Virus record (IMG/VR): IMGVR_UViG_3300037508_000466
Coordinates: 1 to 57,895 of that record
Length of the DNA stretch: 57,895 nt
Direction: 5' to 3' (one strand)
Origin: a virus
Below the pieces are notes generated by a model. It was not told where the DNA came from. It saw nothing but the letters and a program-made list of their open reading frames with translations, and made no database searches. This document shows positions 32,893-45,300 of the stretch, one piece after another (within the stretch, counting starts at the first letter, position 1; each line of letters opens with the position of its first letter). Position numbers and translations under genes: made by a program.

Positions 32893-33702
32893 ATGCCTGT
32901 ATTATCTTATAGCGAACTATCATCAGGATGGCCAACATACTACACGTTTTACCCCGAGTGGATGATTGGCGTAAATAATAATTTTTACAGTTTCCAAGAT
33001 GGCAATTTGATTAAACATAATGATGTTTATAGCCCTAATATGTATGGCGTTGCAATTCAATCCGCCATAACATTTTGTGCCAATAAAACTCCTCTTGTAA
33101 ATAAATTATTCAAGGCCGTTTCTTTGGATGCTAGTGCTCCGTGTGATTTTTTCATAAGTTCTACGTGGGCAAATCTTGTTGCGCAGCCCGGACCACTTCT
33201 CCAAGATGCCGATGGTTCTGGGCAGATTCTTAGTAGCTATTTCGTGAAAAAAGAGTCGATGTGGTTTTCAAACATCTCTTTATTCGCTCCTTCTTCTCTT
33301 TCGTATAGAAACATGACTGGTATGGGAATAGCCAGTAATGTTACTACAGTAGGGTCGAATAGTGTTTTCATTTTTACAACTCCAATCAGCGAAACTATTT
33401 CAGTTGGTGATTTTTATGGATATGTAACACTGCCATCTGCTGTTGTATCGTCTGAAATTGGCACAATCACCGCTATAAGCAATGATAGACTTATTGTATC
33501 TACCATGAATCTTCTCCCTGCTCCTGTTGTTAACGATTTTATATTTAGTTACAAGAATATTAACGCCGAGTCTTATGGCTATTTAGCATCGGCACCAGTA
33601 GTAGGTCTTACAATAGCTGTTTACGTGCCTCCGGCTTTTAATGAGACTAAGGTAAATGAGATATTTTCTGTTGAATTTGACGTAATGAAGTCGTTCCCAT
33701 GA
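32893..33702 (+). CDS. tail structural protein, 269 aa
   Basis: N-terminal part contains FYPEWMIGVNNNFYSFQDGN and LIKHNDVY, text that in crAss-like phages is found near the end of the gp10-like stabilisation protein, so this may be a split-off part of that protein. The remainder is beta-rich. ATG preceded by an A-rich leader (AAAAAAAAAT). Overlaps the acetyltransferase gene by 4 bp. Confidence 0.7.
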   Translation: MPVLSYSELSSGWPTYYTFYPEWMIGVNNNFYSFQDGNLIKHNDVYSPNMYGVAIQSAITFCANKTPLVNKLFKAVSLDASAPCDFFISSTWANLVAQPGPLLQDADGSGQILSSYFVKKESMWFSNISLFAPSSLSYRNMTGMGIASNVTTVGSNSVFIFTTPISETISVGDFYGYVTLPSAVVSSEIGTITAISNDRLIVSTMNLLPAPVVNDFIFSYKNINAESYGYLASAPVVGLTIAVYVPPAFNETKVNEIFSVEFDVMKSFP

Positions 33703-34094
33703 TAGTAGTGCCTATGCGAGATGGGGACTACGAGTCTTTGCTGACGCCATGGTGGAAGGACTGGGGTTGGGTGCCACCGGCTAAGGACTATTTGCCAAAT
33801 ACCGGGTTTATCCTTTATGACGAAGACACGCCGGTATGTGCTGCATTCCTGTATATGACTAACTCGAAGGTGGCATGGATTGAATGGCTTGTGTCTAACA
33901 AGAGTTACAGAAAAAAACCAGGGAGACGCGAAGGTATATTATTTTTGCTAAGTTATATGATTGAGGTCGCTAAGCAGTCTGGATACACTTACATCACCGC
34001 TATCGCAGAGAATCAGCATGCCATAAACATATACGAAACACTAGGATTCATTTCAGATAAAGGGAAGTCACAAACACTTATATTATGGCAATAG
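33699..34094 (+). CDS. GNAT-family N-acetyltransferase, 131 aa
   Basis: A compact GNAT fold: strand TGFILYDEDTPVCAAFLYM, strand AWIEWLVSNKSYRKKPGRRE (the acetyl-CoA pyrophosphate loop region, although the usual Q/R-x-x-G-x-G/A is irregular), helix GILFLLSYMIEVAKQ, strand YTYITAIAENQHAINIYETL and GFISDK, the classical N-x-x-A-x-x-x-Y-x-x-x-GF end. Transfers an acetyl group from acetyl-CoA to an amine; target unknown. Unexpected inside a tail/ejection cluster, which suggests modification of a virion or host cell-surface component. Confidence 0.88.
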   Translation: MIVVPMRDGDYESLLTPWWKDWGWVPPAKDYLPNTGFILYDEDTPVCAAFLYMTNSKVAWIEWLVSNKSYRKKPGRREGILFLLSYMIEVAKQSGYTYITAIAENQHAINIYETLGFISDKGKSQTLILWQ

Positions 34095-34873
34095 CAACGG
34101 CAACAGCAATATCATTAGGTATAGCCGCAGCGGGAACAGCAGGCTCATTCGCACAAGCATCGAAGCAATCTAAATTGGCCAAACAAGCGAAGGCTGATGC
34201 TCAGAAATATGTCGAAGAGGCCAAGCGTCAGGCTAGTATTAACTACATGGATGAGTTGGCATTAGCCAAGGAGCCTTATGATATACAACAGAGAGCGTTG
34301 CAACAGCAGGGTGCTGACATTATGCAACAAGCTGCCGAGGGTGAAACCCGTGGCGTGGGTGCTGCTGCTAGTCGCATTATGGCTGCGCAGACACAGGCGC
34401 AGGAGCAGCAGAGAGCGCAGATGGCTGCCGACATCCAAGCCCTTGAGATGACCAAGAGGCAGGAAGACGCTCGTATCGCCCAGTCGTTGGCGGGCATATC
34501 GTTAGGTGAGGCAACTGGGGCGCAGATGGCCGCTCGTGATGCGGAAAGAGCCAGGGCCGCTGCCATTCAATCCGGAGTTGAAGGCTTATCTAGCATGGCC
34601 ATGACTGGTTTAGATGCCGCGAGTCCACTATATCCAGATCAGGGCAATAAAGGGCCAATAGGTGGCAAGGTCGCCCAAGGAGATGCGGGACAACAAACAT
34701 TTAGACCTGGGTACACTCCTGGCGGACGCATGGATAGAAGGGACTATAGACGGCAAGCTAGGGCAAATATGATGAATGACAATCTTTCTACGCGTTTAAG
34801 CGGTGTTCTTATGCCTGGGGAAGAGGTCGGAAGTGAAATATTCGGAAGTGAAATGTGGGGCTCTTTTGATTAA
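34085..34873 (+). CDS. internal virion protein, T7 gp14-like, 262 aa
   Basis: N-terminal hydrophobic Ala-rich helix (ISLGIAAAGTAGSFAQ), then long Gln/Ala coiled-coil helices (ALQQQGADIMQQAAEGETRG, AQTQAQEQQRAQMAADIQAL) and a flexible C-terminus. This composition and its place right before two further internal proteins match T7 gp14, the first ejection protein that forms the outer-membrane part of the DNA ejection channel. Overlaps the GNAT gene by 10 bp. Confidence 0.75.
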   Translation: MAIATATAISLGIAAAGTAGSFAQASKQSKLAKQAKADAQKYVEEAKRQASINYMDELALAKEPYDIQQRALQQQGADIMQQAAEGETRGVGAAASRIMAAQTQAQEQQRAQMAADIQALEMTKRQEDARIAQSLAGISLGEATGAQMAARDAERARAAAIQSGVEGLSSMAMTGLDAASPLYPDQGNKGPIGGKVAQGDAGQQTFRPGYTPGGRMDRRDYRRQARANMMNDNLSTRLSGVLMPGEEVGSEIFGSEMWGSFD

Positions 34874-34895
34874 CAAACAAATAACGCATTGATTT

Positions 34896-36353
34896 ATGTC
34901 ATATTATGGATATGTAGAGAGGAAGCCTGAAGATGTGCAGGTAAACTGGGGAGAGATATCCCAGGGGATAATCAAGTCTGTGCAGGACTGGGAGAAGGGC
35001 AGGGAAGATCTTAAGGAGAAGCTGGATAAGGAAACCAGAGAAACGCAGAAGGCGATATCTGAAATTCCGGAAACTAAAAGCGAGCCGATTCAGACGTGGA
35101 TTCTCGACACAGCAACCACGGCTTCCGAAAGATTGGCTGAATTGAATAGAAAGCTGAAGAGTAATCAGATTACCCCTCGTAATTACAATTTATTGAGGTC
35201 GAACATAATGTCTGATGTCACTGGCGTGTATGCATTTGCAAAAGCCTACGATCAGGGATATGCCGCTAAACTTCAGCGCGTATCTGATGGTAAGGCGGGG
35301 TATGTAGAAAGGAAAACTGCTGAAGATACAGAGAATTTCATAGGCAATAGTTTAAGTGATTTGACGCCATTTATAGATGAAACTGGCACTTTGATGTATA
35401 AAAAGCCCGATGGCAGCTCAATGAGTTATAGGCAGATAGTAAAAAACTCTTCTATAAAGCAGGATAATAAAAATGCAGTTTTAAACATCACGAAGTATGC
35501 TCAATCAATGAAGGCTCATGAGGTTCGGCAACCGGATGGCAGCTACAAGTCATCCCCTTCGCTTAATGAAGATGCCAAAAGAGCCATAGATTCTTATGCG
35601 GCTCAGTTTCTTATCAATCCAAACGATGTCGCGGACATATTATTTGATGCTGGCAAAAGAGAGGGATTTGAAATTAAGGATGGGAATGTCGTGATAACCG
35701 ACAAAGATCGTCAAGATGCAAAGCAGGTGTTGATTGATGCGGCATATGGTACTTTCGGTATGCAAGTGACCCCTGCCCCTAGGGAATCGATAGCATCTAG
35801 CGGATCTAGCGGGGATAAGCCGGATAAGCCGACGGAAGCTGATGAAAAGGCGATAAGATATGGACAGGCTTTAAAAAACCTTACAACCAATGCCAATAAA
35901 TCTGTGCTTTCCCAAAACATAGGCATGCCGAAGGGGACGTATGATGGAACGAACAAAGTGCTTACTACGTATGATAAAGATGGGAAGAAATATGTCACTC
36001 GGTTTAACAGCGGAGTGGAGGCCATGGATTTTCTTATTACACAATCAGGATATGATCCGGCATATGTAAAGAGAGGGCTTGGGAACGCCAATTCTTTGGG
36101 TGGATTTTCTTGGGATTTTTCAGCCAAGCAGGAGACTCCAAAGCCAAAGGTTGTTGATTTAGTAAAGGAAAGTGATGATTTGGAGAATTGGGCATATAAA
36201 CTAAACGAAAAGGATTCAAATACTAAGGGTAAAATATATTATTCTAAAAATAAGACCATTGTCGTAAAATACCCCGACGGCACTTATGGCGAAAGCGATG
36301 ACTTGGAAGAAATAAATGAGTACATAAAGAAATACAACAGACTAACGAGATAA
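34896..36353 (+). CDS. internal virion protein, T7 gp15-like position, 485 aa
   Basis: A charged, mainly helical protein (residues 1-280) with a low-complexity Ser/Lys/Pro linker (ASSGSSGDKPDKPTEAD, about 303-319) and a C-terminal part with WDFSAKQETPKP. It sits between the gp14-like and the giant internal protein, the same order as gp14-gp15-gp16 of T7, so a component of the ejectosome is likely. Stop shares one base with the next ATG (TAATG). Confidence 0.7.
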   Translation: MSYYGYVERKPEDVQVNWGEISQGIIKSVQDWEKGREDLKEKLDKETRETQKAISEIPETKSEPIQTWILDTATTASERLAELNRKLKSNQITPRNYNLLRSNIMSDVTGVYAFAKAYDQGYAAKLQRVSDGKAGYVERKTAEDTENFIGNSLSDLTPFIDETGTLMYKKPDGSSMSYRQIVKNSSIKQDNKNAVLNITKYAQSMKAHEVRQPDGSYKSSPSLNEDAKRAIDSYAAQFLINPNDVADILFDAGKREGFEIKDGNVVITDKDRQDAKQVLIDAAYGTFGMQVTPAPRESIASSGSSGDKPDKPTEADEKAIRYGQALKNLTTNANKSVLSQNIGMPKGTYDGTNKVLTTYDKDGKKYVTRFNSGVEAMDFLITQSGYDPAYVKRGLGNANSLGGFSWDFSAKQETPKPKVVDLVKESDDLENWAYKLNEKDSNTKGKIYYSKNKTIVVKYPDGTYGESDDLEEINEYIKKYNRLTR

Positions 36354-39300
36354 TGGCAAAGCAGCCCACTAAACTACCATCTATTCCTAATCTCAGTCAG
36401 CTATCCGAGGCCGGAAGGGCATTGTCACCGCCTGTTGTCAGTGTCCCTATTGACGAGCTGTCTAAAGAAAGATTGAAACCTAAAAAGGAGCCGGTAACAA
36501 CGCCTCTTGGCAGACCTATAGTTAAGCCATTCGCCCCAGACGTTCAGCAGCGTATTGAGGAGAGGTTATCCGAAGAGGCCGACAAAGAAATAGCGGAAAT
36601 AGACTACTCCGCAGAGCCTATAGATCGCGCTTATCAAATGGATGTTGAAGAGGAGGGGCTTTTAGATGAGGTGTTGGATGATGCTTTTTTGAAGATGACG
36701 GCTCCTGAGCCATTTGTTGAAGACTTAGCGATGGGGGTCAGCTCTCCTGTGAAAAAAAAGCCATCGGCAAAAGACATCACCCGATACTTAAACCTAAACT
36801 TAGGGAAGTATGGCATTGTCTTCGATGTAGATGAGTTGAATAATATAGAGGCTAGGGCTGGCGACAAAAGCATAAAAGTTGATTTGAGTAGCGGGTTCTT
36901 AAAGTCTTCGGAAGGACAGAGGTCGGAAATAAAGAGACTCAAAGATTTCGTTGTCAAGGAGGCTGTTACCCCTGAAGTTGGGGTATCAATCAGTAATGAA
37001 AACCGGATAAAAAATGAGCTCGCACAAGAGCTGGGTGTCAATCAGCGGGAAGCCTATGATGTTTACAATAGGCGCAAGTCAATCAGAAATTTGATTAAAT
37101 ATATCGATGAGAATGAGCAGAATGAAAGCGCAATGGCCTCTCTCGAGAAGAAATACAAAAAGGGCAGGTTTGAACTTTTGCAGGATTTGAAAAAAGAGGC
37201 AGAGGATATATCGCCAACTGCTGATGCATACGAAAGAGATTATATTTTAGAAGTGGATAAAAGACTTGAAGCTCAGGTCAAGGAATCTACAGCCCAGGCG
37301 ATTAAGCTGAGAAATATCGGGGAGTCATTGACAAAGAGTAGTGCAGACAGGTTTAAGGCAGTAACTGGAGTTGACCTAACGCCAGATAATGTTAAGAACT
37401 TAAAGTTTGCTAACAAAGATCAGTACGATTCGGTGGCAGAGATATTGAATGATTACGCTAAAGGCATCGACGTTCAGAAGCAGGCATTCAATAAATATGA
37501 GGATGCCAAAATGTACTTTAATCAAAAGACGAACAAGCAAATCCAAGAGGAAACCGTTGGGTTTATAGAGGGGGTTTCTAATAGCATTAAGAATGCCTAT
37601 TATAGTACTAAAGGTGCTAAGGAGTATGTCAAGTATGCATCAGGACTGATAACCCAAGAGGAAGCCAATAAAAGGATGGCGTACTATAGCTCAAAGCCGC
37701 AGTTGCCGTTGAGCAAGACTCAGTTGATGTTGATGCAGAGAATGGAAGAAGAGGGCACGTTTGATTTTCTCGGATACCTTTCAGATCCTACGGTATTGTT
37801 GCCTGCTGCTACCACCTTAGCTGCCGATGCTCTCACTCAGATGATAACGATGACGGGAGGGGAGATGTTGAGTATTCAGGCTGCGGGTGGTGTCATTGGT
37901 GCTGGCGTAGGGCTTCTCGCCACCAAGACTCCCGCTGGCGCGGCTGCTGGCTTTAGAATGGGGATGTCTGCTGCGGGTACATTCAACGCATATGTTGGCA
38001 ATGTCGTTTCTAATGTGGCATTAGAGGTTGGCTTGAATGTCTTTCAGGCAATGAAAGAGAAATACACCCCAGAACAAATACGCAGAGGCGAGTGGGTCAA
38101 CGATCCCGAAATTGAAGAAAAGGCAATGAAGGGGTTGATTAAGGGCGGTGCTATAGCCGGCACTGAGATTATACTACAGGCTATGCTTGATAAATTCAGG
38201 ATATCATCCATTGCATCTGCCGCCAACAGGGTGTCTAGAACAGTGGTCAAGAACGCAGCGTTTGAAACTATACAGGAGGGGGGTGGAGAGGCCATAGGGC
38301 AGCTTGCTGCATATGGTGAATTGAATGGAAATGAAGTAGTGGCCGAGATGCTTGGTGCCGGGGGGATGGTGGCATCAAACCCATTTGGGTTTTATAGAGA
38401 GGTCTACATGCAGCTTCGCAACAATTACTACGAGGACCTTGCTGATAATATGTCTAAAAGTAGGGCATTCATCAACAACACTGGAGATGATATCAATAAG
38501 GTTCAAGAGTGGACCGGAAACATGAGGAAGCTGGGCAAGATTACCGAGGAAACGGAGCGCAAGATTGTCGAGAACATTGCTGACATCCGTCAGGCTCGCA
38601 TTGCGCTAAGCAGCCTTGATGACACTGATGCGCAGCGGACTAAGACCATCGAGAAGGGCACGAATACCAAGGCAGAAGACAGGCTCGCTGACTTATATGC
38701 CGCCAAGAGGAAGTTAGAGAGAACGCCGGCACTTAATAAGCCATTGCAGCAGTCGATACAGAATGAAATAGACAGCATTGTGCTGAACAAGAAGGTGCCC
38801 AAAGAGGTCCTGAATCTATCGCCCATTATTGGCACTGGACCTGTGTATAAGGTTGATGGCGAGTATGTGGGCAAGAGGTATCTTGATATGATAGTGAAAC
38901 GTATGCCGCCATCGGTTCTGTCTCGCATGAATATTGAGATTGAGAATGACGACGCTATGAGCAGGGCAGTGGCGGAGAAGATTGAAGATGATGTGTCGTT
39001 TAATGCGGCAGACTATGGCGATGACAAGATTACGTTCGTGGCTAACGACCTCGATGGACTGCCCCCGAGGTTTAGAGATAAGGCTAATTACAATAATTCA
39101 ACGCGTAAGTACGAGGTTGAGGTCGACAAGTCGGAATTGGCTAAGCCAAGCAAGGATGTGTCGGATGCTGACTACGAAGCGTTTAAGCAGGGCCAAGTTA
39201 ACGACGATGTCTTGGCGTCTATTGCTGATGATATTAGCGAGGGAAGACGCCCCACTGCTCGACAACTTGAGATATACAATGCCAATAAAGATGCGGTTAA

Positions 39301-42300
39301 TGCTAAAGTTGGCGCTGAGTATACTGTTGTTGACCCGTCTTCAAATTACTTTGGCGCTCTTAGGAAGGTGCAGATGGGTGGAGTGGTGTATGCTAAAAAT
39401 AAAATCACTGGCAGGGTTTATGAGGTCAAAACGAAAAACGCATTAGACTTAGCGTATAACTCAGGGGCAAGGATAACCGCAGAAAAGCCAGTGCGGAAAG
39501 TTTCAGGAGAATTTACAACCCAAATAGTATATGGACAAAAAGCAGCAGAACGAGGTAACAGACTCTTTAATGAGCCCATCCCGGAAGTTTCGAAAATTGC
39601 GGATAGATATTTTGAAGCAACTTTCGGAAGACCGCGCCCGCGCTGGTATGGCTCGAGAAAACTCGACAAAGAAAGGGCGAAAAGAATAGCGAAAGCGTAT
39701 GAAGAGATGGAGGACAATCCACTCGACCCAATGGTGAAGGCGGCTTATGAGGCATTGGCAAATGAAACCATGGCGCAGTATAGGTATATGCTCGACGCTG
39801 GCTATGTCATTGAAATCAATAATGAAGAGCCGTACACAAGCTCTGCTGATATGATTGCCGATGTCAGGGACAATAAAAGAATGAAGATATATTCTACCGA
39901 ATCTGGATACGGGAATGAGGGCATAACTCCAGAGCAGAGAGAGAGGAACATTCTTTTGCATGACTCCGGTTATAAAGATGTCAACGGACAGACGCTGCTG
40001 GTCAATGACGTGTTTAGGGCTGTTCACGATTTCTTTGGTCATGCTGCATTGGGAAATTCATTTGGAGCCACTGGTGAAGAGAACGCATGGAATCTTCACG
40101 CGAGGATGTATTCTCCATTGGCAAGACAGGCTGCAACAGCGGAACTTAGAGGCCAGAACTCATATACCAATTTTTCTGGCGTTAATGAAAGAATGGAGGC
40201 TCTAAGACAGGAGGCGGCAAAGCTAAGAGAAGAAGGTAAGTTCGATGAAGCGGCGGCTATAGTTCAAAAGGTGTATGACACCATTAAGTTTGCTGAGCAG
40301 AAGCAGGGATTATTACCGGAGGAGTTCTCAATGGTAGATGAGTCTGATACCGGTGACGAGAAGTTCATGCTAATAGTTGACGGACAAGAGGTGTTAAGCC
40401 CAGAGGGGGTTGATGAGTTCAAGAAGTTTGCTGCGTCAGTGGCCTCTAGGATTGGCATTAGCGTTGAGTTTATAAACGATGAAAGGGCTTTATTCAAAGG
40501 AAAGTACATACCCTCTAAAAAAAGGGCTGTCATTAACTTGGCCTACGCCAATGCTGAGACCGTTTTTCATGAGATACTCGGGCACCCGATCATTGAAGCT
40601 ATGCGCAATGACCCTGAGTATAGTGAGTTGTATGAAAATTTGAAGAATGAAATAGAGACGACTGAATTGGGGCAAGAGGTATTGAGCAATGTAAAAAATA
40701 AGTATAAGTTTGAAGATCCGGATGATTACATTGATGAGGCGATAGTCACATTGCTTGGCATAATGACTGACAAGGTGTTTAAGGAAAAGCAAAACACTAA
40801 GTTATTGGGAATGCTTAAGGAGATGCTGAAAAAAATGGCAAGTTTTGTTCAGTCTCTGGTAAAAAATGACTTTATACTTTTGAGCGACATTCCGTCAAAC
40901 GCCACCATTAAAGATATTGCTACTATAATAGGCGCGTCGGAGTCGAAAATAGTACTGCCAAGAGAAGGACTATCCAAAAGGCTTAGTGGGGATGCGCTCT
41001 TAAATGCCCAGGATTTATCTAATGAGCTGCTTGATAATGGTGCCAAAATAGACGCGGATGGCTTAGTGACGGTTTATCATAGAACGACAGATGATAAAAA
41101 AGCGCAAATAGAACAATCCGGCATAATGCTTGGATTAGAGGATGGCCTTTTCTTTTCTACGAAAGAAAGTGGACAGGCGGAAGGCTATGGAGATGCTGTG
41201 ATACAATTAAGGATTCCTATTGAGAAGCTACAACTTGACGATACTTTTGGCGATGAGGCTCATGTCAGAATCCCTACATCCAAGCCAAGGCAATCTGTAG
41301 ATGTTTCTGCTTATTTGACTCAGCCTACAAGCGAAGAGATAGGCATGCGCGACGGAAGGGAAATGTACCAAGTAGAGGGGTGGCACGGGTCTCCTTACGA
41401 ATTTGATAAGTTTACAACTGAAAAGATAGGCACGGGAGAAGGAGCGCAGGCATTTGGCTGGGGGCTGTACTTTACGGACTTGAAGAGTATTGCGGAGATG
41501 TATGCAAAAAAGCTATCGGGGGACGAGTATTCTTATGACGGAAAATTAATAAGCAAAGATGCCTACAGTTACTTATTTCTTGCGGATGACAGTTATGGAG
41601 ATAATTTTAACGAAAACACGATAAGGGATATTGCTAAAGTAGCAATAAACAAGATAAAAAAAGAATACATACCTGACTTAAAGGAAATTGCCAAAACGTC
41701 TCGCTCTGAAAAACAGAGAAGTGAGATGCCTAATGAAATAAAAAAACTAAAGGGTATTATTAAAGAACTTGAGAACATAATATCTAGCAAGGAAATTAAG
41801 TTAGAAAAGAACAAGATGCTCTACAAGGTAACACTCCACAAGGGGAAGACCCCTGACCAATACGATTGGCTGGAGTGGGATAAGCCGATTAGCGATTTAA
41901 ATAGAAATAAAATTAACTCGCAATTTGAAAAAGAAAATTTACCTAAAGAAGTAAGTGATTCGGGTGCAAATGAAACTATGCGTCTTTTGGGCAAAAAGAC
42001 AGACTATAAAATATATAGGCCACGACCAATATCAGGCAGTGGAAAAGATTTCTATAATGATTTAACGAAATACTTTTATGAAAGTGGTATAAAAAATCCA
42101 CAAAAAGAAGCCTCTTTATTTTTACTTCGCGCTGGAATTGATGGCGTAAAATACCCCGCAGAGAGTATAGCACGAGGCGTAACAAGCGATACCGCTAGAG
42201 GCTTCAACTATGTTGTGTTTGACGAAAATGCCATTACCATAGATGATCGCACTCAATTTCAAAAGACATCTGAAATGGAGGGGGCATCTCAGGAGTATGT

Positions 42301-45300
42301 TGAGAAAGTGCTGTCGACAATGATGGCCAAGTTCAATGTGCCGTATCAGATAGTAAACGAGCCATCAGACAGCAGGCTTGGGTGGACTAGCTGGGACTCC
42401 ATGGGCAACCCAACGGTGTACGTCAACATGGCGCAGAAAGTGGGGTTTGACACCCCTATTCACGAATATGGACACGTTTTCATTCATATGATTAAGAATG
42501 GGAATAAGAATGCATGGTCTCAGATATTAAAAGAGCTGAAATATGGTGATGGCAAGCAAGAGCTTGAAAGAGTAAAGCGAGAATATCCTGAGCTAGATGA
42601 ATCGGGGGCTTTCATGGAAGCCGCAGCATCTCTGCTCGGTAAATATGGCGCTGAACAACTAGACCCGAAGACAGGTGAGTATAGACTGGCAGAAAAAATA
42701 TGGACTGCTGTAAAGCAGGTTATAAATGATTTCTTGAAAGCATCGGGAATCAAATATAAGTTAAATGTGGCCCAAGTACCTGCAAGCATCAACGCTGCTA
42801 GTACATTGCAAATGCTTTCTCTGTTGTTGACTGACCCTGATTTTAGTCTTACCGGGGGCGGGGTTGGTATGGCTAAGGTACCGTTTCAGCTTTCTGCCGA
42901 GGCAAACAATATGCTGCAATATATTTCAAATAGGTTTGAATCAACTATTGTTTCATCGGATTCTTATGAACAAACCAAATTTATATTTAGCATCAAAAGT
43001 TTGAATAGATTTAGGAATCAAGTAGTAAACAAGAGATTTAGGGAAAAGAATAATAAGTTTGTAGAAGCTCTTAAAAATAAATCCGATAGGAATCTTCTTA
43101 TTGATGTGCTTAAGAATGTCCGCCAAATACTTGATGATAACGAACACAATTCAGGTCCTCTCCATGACGTAGAATTATTAAGAGCTTTTAGTGAGCTAGA
43201 TCGGCTAAGCGTTCATAGTTATGGGTATTCAGATGCCGTGTCTTTTCTGGGTGATTTATTTTTAATTCATCACGGAAATTTGTTAAAAATATTACGCAAT
43301 TCAGTTCTTAAATATCCGCCTGCTATGCTCGGGTTAATGAATTTACGGCGGCTTATATCCGGGTCGAATTTTGATGATGTTTCTACCCAAGACAATAAAG
43401 CAGTACGCACATTTTTAATGCCAAATAAGGGCGAAGATGTTTTTGCTGATATAATCAGTAGTATTGAACTTGATGAAATTACCGAGTTTACTGACGAAGA
43501 TTCGGCTAATCAGGATTTAGTGAATTATATAGCTGAAGATTTTGCAACTTTAACTGCTATGAGGGGCCTTTCCATGACTCGTTATGCTCAAGAAACTTAT
43601 ATTAGGGTTGGAAGTGGCGACCCTATAAATACTCTTGCCAGCACCTATTATGTGGCCACGAACGTAAGCGGCGATTTTAATCTGTCAGATGCGATATACC
43701 GGGATCCAAGTCGTCTAGCGATGTCGGAGGAGTTTGATGATTTAATATTAGGGAATATTTATGGATTTTCTGCTGACTATGTGCTTGTTGATTTGCTTAC
43801 CGGTGATGCGGGGAAGGTTCTCCCATCCGATGACTCAGTCATAGAGTCTGTAAAAAATGCCCTTACGTCTAGAGAAAAGGAGGCATACGATAATAGTGCG
43901 GCAAATCAGGCTTCAAATTACAGGAAGGGTACATTCGAATATTTCCATAAAGGAACGAATAGGATGGAGGGCATAGAGGTTACTGGAAATTATAGTGAAT
44001 ACAACAAATCAATAGGGATTAGCTTTACTAACAATGGACCGACTTATAGTGGGTATACAGATAATAAAGCAGGTATGACTGTAATGCCACTTGTCGTCAA
44101 GAAGATCATAGAGATGTTCTCTGACGTTGAGTATGACTCTATAAATTTCACGCCCTTAAGCAATGATGGCGTTAATCAAAAAATAAAACAAGATTCTCAG
44201 GGCAAAAATGTGAACAACAGGCTAAACATGTACAACGTGTATGCAATAAGGCTATTTGGAGAGTATAGTCTTATTAAAATAGATGATGATTATCAGCGTT
44301 CAATTCCAATACCTGAAGTATTCAAGACCAAGGTATTAAGAGACGTGGTTCAGGACCAACGGCCTTCATCTAGCAACACGGAATGGGCTGTTAATAGTGC
44401 GCCGAGCAATGTAGTGGAGCTTGCTAAGTTTCTCAATCATGCCTTCCCGGGAGTAGAGGTATTCATGAGTGCAGATGAGTTCAATAGGATGCGTGAGAAC
44501 GGGGAACTCGATATGGTTGGCGAAGTGTATGGCATGACAAAAGATGGGAAGATTTATATCAACCCAGATGTTCATAACTCGGAGTCAGAGCTGTTTAACA
44601 CCTTAATCCATGAGTTTGGGCACATATGGCTGAACTACATCAAGGTCCACAACAGCGCACTCTATGCGCGTGGTATCGAGTTGGTCAAGTCAACCAAAGA
44701 GTACAAGGCAGAATTAGCTAAGGGCAAGTCGCCTAATCAGGCAGCGGATGAAGCACTCGCCATCATCATCGGAAACCGGGGAGCAGAGGTAGTAAACCCG
44801 AAGATGAAAAACTGGCTTAAGTCTTTATGGAGGTACATCACGAAGTATCTGGGCCCTATTGAAACCATGACGCTCGATGACTTCATCAACACGGCTCTTA
44901 GTGACCTGTTGAGTGGCAAGCCAATACCACAGTCATCAGAAGCGTTTGAGGTCACGCTCATCCCTAATCCTCAGTTTAGAGAGGACAGAGATATCATAGA
45001 CATCGTGAGGGACGCTAGAGATAGAGGGTATACAGATGATGCGATTAAAAGGTATCTGCAAATCAATAAGTATGAACAGGACGACATAACCATGTTTATG
45101 AGTGGCCTCGGGAATGTTATTACCAACATAAAATCCCCTGAACTAATGCCATTTCCTCCTGCGTTTGCCAATGTGCCAGGAGGATACCACGAGGGGCTGG
45201 CGGTGTGGAATAGAGTGAGAACGGTAGGTGTAGACCTATACAGAAACAGGAAGAAGCGCAAGGCTATAAAGGGGCAAAAAGGTCTTGGAGATACTATTGT

